Below are positions 9,001 through 11,196 of a DNA stretch of 11,196 nucleotides, in pieces. Numbering within the stretch: position 1 is the stretch's first letter; every line of letters starts with the position of its first letter. This DNA comes from Methanobacteriota archaeon (GTDB taxonomy: Archaea > Thermoplasmatota > Poseidoniia > Poseidoniales > SP79). Under the pieces are notes generated by a model that had not been told where the DNA came from, searched no databases, and saw only the letters and a program-made list of their open reading frames with translations. Location: positions 19,106 to 30,301 of the forward strand of contig PAZI01000015.1 of assembly GCA_002715545.1 (NCBI GenBank). Reading direction: 5' to 3'. The translations under genes and the position numbers were made by a program.

Positions 9001-9572
9001 AATGTAAATGGGGTTGTACCACCCTCTAATTTCTCGATAAGGTCCTCCATCTGAATTTCAAACGTGGTGCGGCCGATTCGCTGACGGATTGTTCGTAATG
9101 ACCTGTTGATGACATTGAAATCGATTGTATCAGTCAATCTTGCCTTTGGAATAGATTCCTTGAGCAAAGATTGGTAGAGGACATATTCATCCCTTATACG
9201 CCAACGTATCGAGGAATCAAGACCAATGATTGATTGGCCTACAACCAATTCCTCAGCAATAATCGAAGGCAGAGGGTCTTGAATCTCAAAATCGAGCAAG
9301 CATCGCTGTGCTAGACCACGAACCGTTGTGACTCTAGCCGTATCTATCGGACCTTGCATTCGTTTCTGAACTGATTTCAGAAGGGTGCGTCGACCTTCGT
9401 CACTTGGCATAACGATAAGCGGGGCACCGATGCGGTCTGGATTCCTTTCATGTTGTTCTAGAATCTTAGACAGAGACTCGTGAAGTCCTGGCCCCCATGG
9501 AACTACCTCTACACTACGGTCAAACGCCATACTTGTCACTCTTGCACAAGGAACCTCTTGAGGATTACTCAC
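6039..9572 (-). CDS. addB: AddB-like nuclease subunit with Fe-S PD-(D/E)XK domain; inactive helicase fold
   Basis: Protein of 1177 aa, close to bacterial AddB in length. The C-terminal nuclease is clear: CPRRAW (C829), GNILH (H861), GAIDRVD (D995), RDIK (D1036, K1038) and QLALY (Q1062, Y1066), then C1157, C1160 and C1166. C-x2-C-x5-C with one distant upstream cysteine is the arrangement of the AddB iron-sulfur staple. The N-terminal helicase-like region is recognisable by position, but where AddB has a GxxxxGKT loop this protein reads PWGPGLHESL, so ATP binding is not expected, as in RecC. A Pro/Asn-rich linker (roughly 765-800) precedes the nuclease. The partner is the next gene, nine bases downstream. 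The GTG start overlaps the threonine aldolase stop as GTGA; ATG 9530 is an alternative start 14 codons in. The nuclease call is firm; AddB orthology is inferred from architecture and neighbour. Confidence 0.87.
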   Translation of the reverse strand: MSNPQEVPCARVTSMAFDRSVEVVPWGPGLHESLSKILEQHERNPDRIGAPLIVMPSDEGRRTLLKSVQKRMQGPIDTARVTTVRGLAQRCLLDFEIQDPLPSIIAEELVVGQSIIGLDSSIRWRIRDEYVLYQSLLKESIPKARLTDTIDFNVINRSLRTIRQRIGRTTFEIQMEDLIEKLEGGTTPFTLLHASEVLLIHIPSATSGQMLKFLRVIQQHVPIHEIHAPGSLSDGRAGVRLWSESVPAEKITPDSIHVSESPTYVRIGTEGSEGEIEASLSIIQGYISSSTDSFPSVTIVDWAHDRRGDLWDRHLLASGYWEYQSEHKVGPSLRHLIETATSADAWSRTRMRRLSRDVPLNSVLSTFIQGGGGPDHPLNIMLDLHEVSELGGVHHIVGGSGALVAWLDVLDSPLRADLHPRRLEARQSTQLALHALARLLGPWLTPSERQRLSQEVVGCHDQEIHLFPRPLSDPVESFSLLVQACPGQGTSSDFVDSMSSIQDLMRFESILGIDSDQSSSVWAERFFRILEEQPPPSRHRHCIQVLSPEQAAGSNCNLLILAGLSSEYSSTIIRSPPLLDDKQALDIGFRGPRDALGSHLQIMDLCFASGMEVIMLDPSADGTTPLSLPTLNIIENLTWGKPYEWLQNSPGMFVEDDEWNHSRWKTHGHHLLPTSDSHPHRRARLGVMARAGKVSDPLHRPLNKRSISFPFDGLMLKNNLANQPRNAEVDDIFLFPERHPSLWSISKIPLIPSSKNVGRYMPEYRPANQPPGVLLGGRSPNGNNNPSRDPRPFIPLPSGIASHDARMGEGPSIKLDRWSASGLRSWLECPRRAWMTRVLQAQSTDAEDDDVASYRVGNILHRAWAQTIADKLGFMIHKERPDGGQNRLESSHCGVEDVIEDLTLRLLRQEAWLRSGDAGAAALHRHLFGQDPWPMLNTDDNEPVLPKIGGIVRHLVQSEFDLDLHRILSLEHQFDTSHPDPPFVGPERSVHGAIDRVDQLPLSSGEWFTSDAPLSVIPLGPERAEYNPRRCIMIRDIKFIQRTDERKDPKKRWSKMIFEEVQLALYARAWEVTNPGDMVVGVGGVIIGAQVDHFNIKRQSHKGPDEPDYGLSMMHGIASSGHSDPFDGWLQERLSVAKNVIDAANKGRVPPTEGSHCSHCPVISACPVGHREDLPRT

Positions 9573-10609
9573 ATCATTGCGAATGCATTGATTGTACGAT
9601 CAACGTCCTCATCGGTGATGTGTAGATGTGTTACGATTCGGATACAATTATCGCTGACTGAAAGTACGTCCACGCCTTGTGAAGAAAGAGTGTCAACTAC
9701 ATCTTGAGCGGGTAGATTACAGGTTACATAGACCATGTTCGTCTGTACGCCTTTCAGATCTGTCGTGAACTGATTCATACTTCCAATGGATTCCGCAAGA
9801 TACTGGGCACGGGAATGATCTTCGGCAAGTCTTTCGATATGGTGCTCAAGTGCAAATAGACCACCTGCTGCAATGATGCCTGCCTGCCTCATACCGCCGC
9901 CGAACATCTTGCGCCATCTATGGGCTCGAGCAATAAATTCTGATGAACCAACAAGGACACTACCAATGGGGGCCCCGAGACCTTTCGATAGACAAATGGA
10001 CACTGAATCATAATCTCTGACAATCCGAGCTGGTGGAGTCCCAGTTGCAATCACTGCATTGAACATTCGAGCGCCATCAAGATGTGCAAAACAGTCATTC
10101 TCATGTGCAACCTGAGCAATCGCATCTAGTTTCTCCTGCGGATAGCATGTACCACCTCCTCGATTCGAAGTGTTCTCAACACAGACTAACGTACCGTTGG
10201 GAAAGTGGCCAAGACTGCCATCCACCTTTCGTATCGATTTAGCTACTGAGATAGGATCCATGATTCCATATTCACCTTGAACCAAAGCGACTGAGCATCC
10301 AGATAAGGCTGCATAACCACCTCCTTCATAGATGTAAATATGGCTTGTACTCTCGGTGATGATCTCATCACCAGGGCTGGTATGAGTACGGATAGCAACT
10401 GCATTCGACATAGTGCCACTTGAGACAAATAATCCGGCCTCCTTGCCCAACATATGGGCGAGGTGATCCTGTAGCTCGATCACAGTGGGGTCATCACCGA
10501 GGACGTCGTCGCCAACAACTGCTGTTGACATTGCTTGCCGCATCGTTGTCGTTGGTTGTGTCACCGTATCGCTTCGAAGGTCGACACGGTCGCTATCGTA
10601 CTCCCGCAT
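9569..10609 (-). CDS. ltaE: low-specificity L-threonine aldolase (PLP-dependent)
   Basis: Fold-type I PLP enzyme that cleaves L-threonine or L-allo-threonine to glycine and acetaldehyde. With the ATG start it is 346 aa, near the roughly 333-345 usual for the family. Family hallmarks are VDLRSDTVT at residues 9-17, SGTMSN (64-69) for cofactor phosphate, H90 in SHIYIYEGG (probable PLP-stacking His), the SNRGGG loop, HLDGAR with D178 and R181, and the Schiff-base lysine K209 in LSKGLGAPIGS. All expected catalytic residues are present. A GTG at 10660, only 3 bp after the pth2 stop, would add 17 residues; ATG 10609 gives an N-terminus closer to the family norm. Neither start has an SD. The stop overlaps the addB start (GTGA), so the gene is probably coupled to the nuclease genes, with no obvious metabolic link to them. 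Confidence 0.93.
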   Translation of the reverse strand: MREYDSDRVDLRSDTVTQPTTTMRQAMSTAVVGDDVLGDDPTVIELQDHLAHMLGKEAGLFVSSGTMSNAVAIRTHTSPGDEIITESTSHIYIYEGGGYAALSGCSVALVQGEYGIMDPISVAKSIRKVDGSLGHFPNGTLVCVENTSNRGGGTCYPQEKLDAIAQVAHENDCFAHLDGARMFNAVIATGTPPARIVRDYDSVSICLSKGLGAPIGSVLVGSSEFIARAHRWRKMFGGGMRQAGIIAAGGLFALEHHIERLAEDHSRAQYLAESIGSMNQFTTDLKGVQTNMVYVTCNLPAQDVVDTLSSQGVDVLSVSDNCIRIVTHLHITDEDVDRTINAFAMM

Positions 10610-10663
10610 ACTTTGCACTTGAGGTGAACTGGTTTGGTTCCATTGGTCCGAAATGACCACACG

Positions 10664-11071
10664 TCAGAGAAGGCGGAGATGGCCTGTGATTGCATTGAGA
10701 GCTTCTTCGGATGTAGGACCAATGGCAAGCACAGTGGTTGATCCAGGCTCTACTTGTGTATGTCCTGCATCGCGAACGCTATGCGTTCTCAGGCCTGCTT
10801 TTTTCGCCCTATCTGATAGCTGAATAAGCGATGATTCTTCCTCAGAGCGAACGATGATCTTGCCAGCACCCTTAGAGCGCCAAGCCCTGAGAAGAGAAGG
10901 ATCATCCATGTGAAGTTGCAACGCAACCTCCATTCACGCATGTCCTACTTGAGAGGCAATTTTTCCTTTACTCATTTTAAGTTCAGTATCTATGACGCAA
11001 ACAAGTTTCAGAGGTCCTGATGGAATAGGCTGACGCCTCCCCGACGTGGAGCGACGCCACCAACTCTTCAT
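10664..11071 (-). CDS. pth2: peptidyl-tRNA hydrolase type 2 (Pth2), interrupted by an in-frame TGA
   Basis: Pth2 frees tRNA from prematurely released peptidyl-tRNA and is the usual such enzyme in Archaea. Counting the TGA as residue 46, the frame encodes 135 positions: LKLVCVIDTELKMSKGK (21-37), QVGHA (41-45), TGA, then MEVAL through DAGHTQ (101-106), PGSTTVLAIGP and GHLRLL at the end. Segments on both sides match the family in the same frame with no length change, so this is a single in-frame stop, not a frameshift. The family usually has Ala, Ser or a similar small residue there (HAA/HAS). Both halves carry conserved active-site residues, so neither alone should work. Starting at ATG 11071 adds about 20 basic residues before the usual N-terminus, but an in-frame stop lies just upstream and I see no alternative start before the conserved region. 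A shorter annotation would start at the ATG directly after the TGA (10933; 89 aa). Confidence 0.85.
10934..10936 (-). other. in-frame TGA within pth2, directly followed by ATG
   Basis: The codons read GGA CAT GCG TGA ATG GAG on the minus strand. The three large neighbouring genes contain no internal TGA, and TGA terminates several genes here, so the organism does not generally reassign this codon. The stop is a base error, a real nonsense mutation, or a local recoding or reinitiation site. Confidence 0.8.
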
Positions 11072-11078
11072 GGAACAA
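11069..11078. repeat. third half-site copy CATGGAACAA at the pth2 start codon
   Basis: On the minus strand this reads TTGTTCCATG, with the final ATG being the putative pth2 start codon. The same ten bases occur on the plus strand at 11131-11140, giving an inverted pair of ten-base arms 52 bp apart. Its partner is part of the palindrome at the divergent gene. It could be half an operator or a coincidence of two start regions. Confidence 0.5.
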
Positions 11079-11094
11079 GGGCATCAACTGGCTG

Positions 11095-11101
11095 TTTATG
11101 A
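11095..11101. promoter_or_regulatory. TATA-like element shared by divergent pth2 and the right-edge ORF
   Basis: Plus strand TTTATGA, minus strand TCATAAA. Its centre (11098) is 26 bp from ATG 11124 on the plus strand and 27 bp from ATG 11071 on the minus strand. That is the distance expected between an archaeal TATA box and the transcription start when the transcript is leaderless and begins at the start codon. The match to consensus is imperfect and no clear purine-rich BRE is visible on either side, so the call rests mostly on position. Confidence 0.45.
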
Positions 11102-11122
11102 TTGAGCACCACTTGCGCATCG

Positions 11123-11140
11123 CATGGAACTTGTTCCATG
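11123..11140. repeat. perfect 18-bp inverted repeat over the plus-strand start codon
   Basis: CATGGAAC-TT-GTTCCATG: two perfect eight-base arms with a two-base centre. The first arm contains ATG 11124 of the right-edge ORF. The tiny spacer makes an RNA hairpin poor, while the near-perfect dyad is the form a dimeric DNA-binding protein would recognise. At this position binding would block transcription initiation of the plus-strand gene. Confidence 0.6.
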
Positions 11141-11196
11141 GTGGAATGAGGCAAAATCAGTGTTGAACAAAGATCCGTTTCTGACTGAGATGATAG
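11124..11196 (+). CDS. start of a divergent ORF truncated by the window edge (possible DNA glycosylase)
   Basis: An open frame starts at ATG 11124 with MELVPWWNEAK and continues SVLNKDPFLTEMI to the last base, 24 codons without a stop. The frame has a stop at 11103-11105 and no earlier start codon after it, so ATG 11124 is the natural start. The pattern of an Ala and Leu spaced before DPxL recalls the N-terminal helix of HhH-GPD base-excision glycosylases (AlkA-like), but 24 residues are too few for a firm family call. No SD is present; the TATA-like box 26 bp upstream suggests a leaderless transcript. Confidence 0.42.
   Translation, partial: MELVPWWNEAKSVLNKDPFLTEMI

Noticed and set aside
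10664..10933. A free-standing 89-aa gene starting at the ATG after the TGA
   Set aside because: The upstream 45 codons match the Pth2 N-terminus in the same frame, so the short ORF is the tail of an interrupted gene and not an independent small protein.
10934..10936. Genome-wide TGA reassignment as the explanation for the pth2 TGA
   Set aside because: The large neighbouring genes have no internal TGA, and TGA ends the protease, methyltransferase, addA, addB, threonine aldolase and pth2 frames.
11123..11140. The palindrome as a transcription terminator hairpin
   Set aside because: The two-base loop is too tight, no T-run follows on either strand, and it lies at a gene start and not a gene end.
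11099..11167. Short plus-strand ORF beginning ATG ATT GAG CAC
   Set aside because: It closes after 22 codons, overlaps the better-placed frame starting at ATG 11124, and resembles nothing I recognise.
1..11196. CRISPR array, insertion sequence, tRNA or rRNA
   Set aside because: No regularly spaced repeats, transposase motifs, terminal inverted repeats or cloverleaf-like segments were seen, and nearly all bases lie in recognised coding sequence.

Overview
The window is a compact, gene-dense stretch of about 11.2 kb that looks archaeal. It has an archaeal/eukaryotic-type peptidyl-tRNA hydrolase (Pth2), at least one GTG start, almost no Shine-Dalgarno sites, and a TATA-like box placed for leaderless transcripts. 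By gene content I would place it among marine Euryarchaeota (Marine Group II/III-like, Poseidoniales and relatives). That placement is an inference from recall, not a search result. There are no RNA genes, CRISPR arrays, insertion sequences or gene-free stretches over 300 bp.

Left end, plus strand (1-1531): a CPBP-family intramembrane metalloprotease, possibly cut at its 5' end by the window edge, overlaps a class I SAM-dependent methyltransferase. The methyltransferase converges on the large minus-strand operon, and the two coding 3' ends overlap by 23 bp.

Main block, minus strand (11071 down to 1509): pth2, then an L-threonine aldolase gene, then an addB-like gene, then an addA-like gene, packed with gaps or overlaps of a few bases to a few tens of bases. 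The last two encode an AddAB/RecBCD-like helicase-nuclease. The AddA-like protein has the full SF1A helicase motif set and a C-terminal PD-(D/E)XK nuclease. The AddB-like protein has a second PD-(D/E)XK nuclease with the four-cysteine iron-sulfur staple, but no Walker A motif. Together they should resect double-strand breaks for homologous recombination and/or degrade linear foreign DNA.

Right end (11072-11196): a 52-bp gap separates pth2 from a divergent plus-strand ORF that runs off the window. One TATA-like box lies midway, 26-27 bp from each start codon, suggesting a shared bidirectional promoter for two leaderless transcripts. Around it lie a perfect 18-bp palindrome over the plus-strand start codon and a third copy of the same half-site at the pth2 start.

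The main oddities are an in-frame TGA inside the otherwise well-conserved pth2, immediately followed by ATG; the symmetric divergent promoter with its inverted repeats; and a complete AddAB-like pair in an apparent archaeon, in one operon with a translation-quality gene and a threonine aldolase gene.
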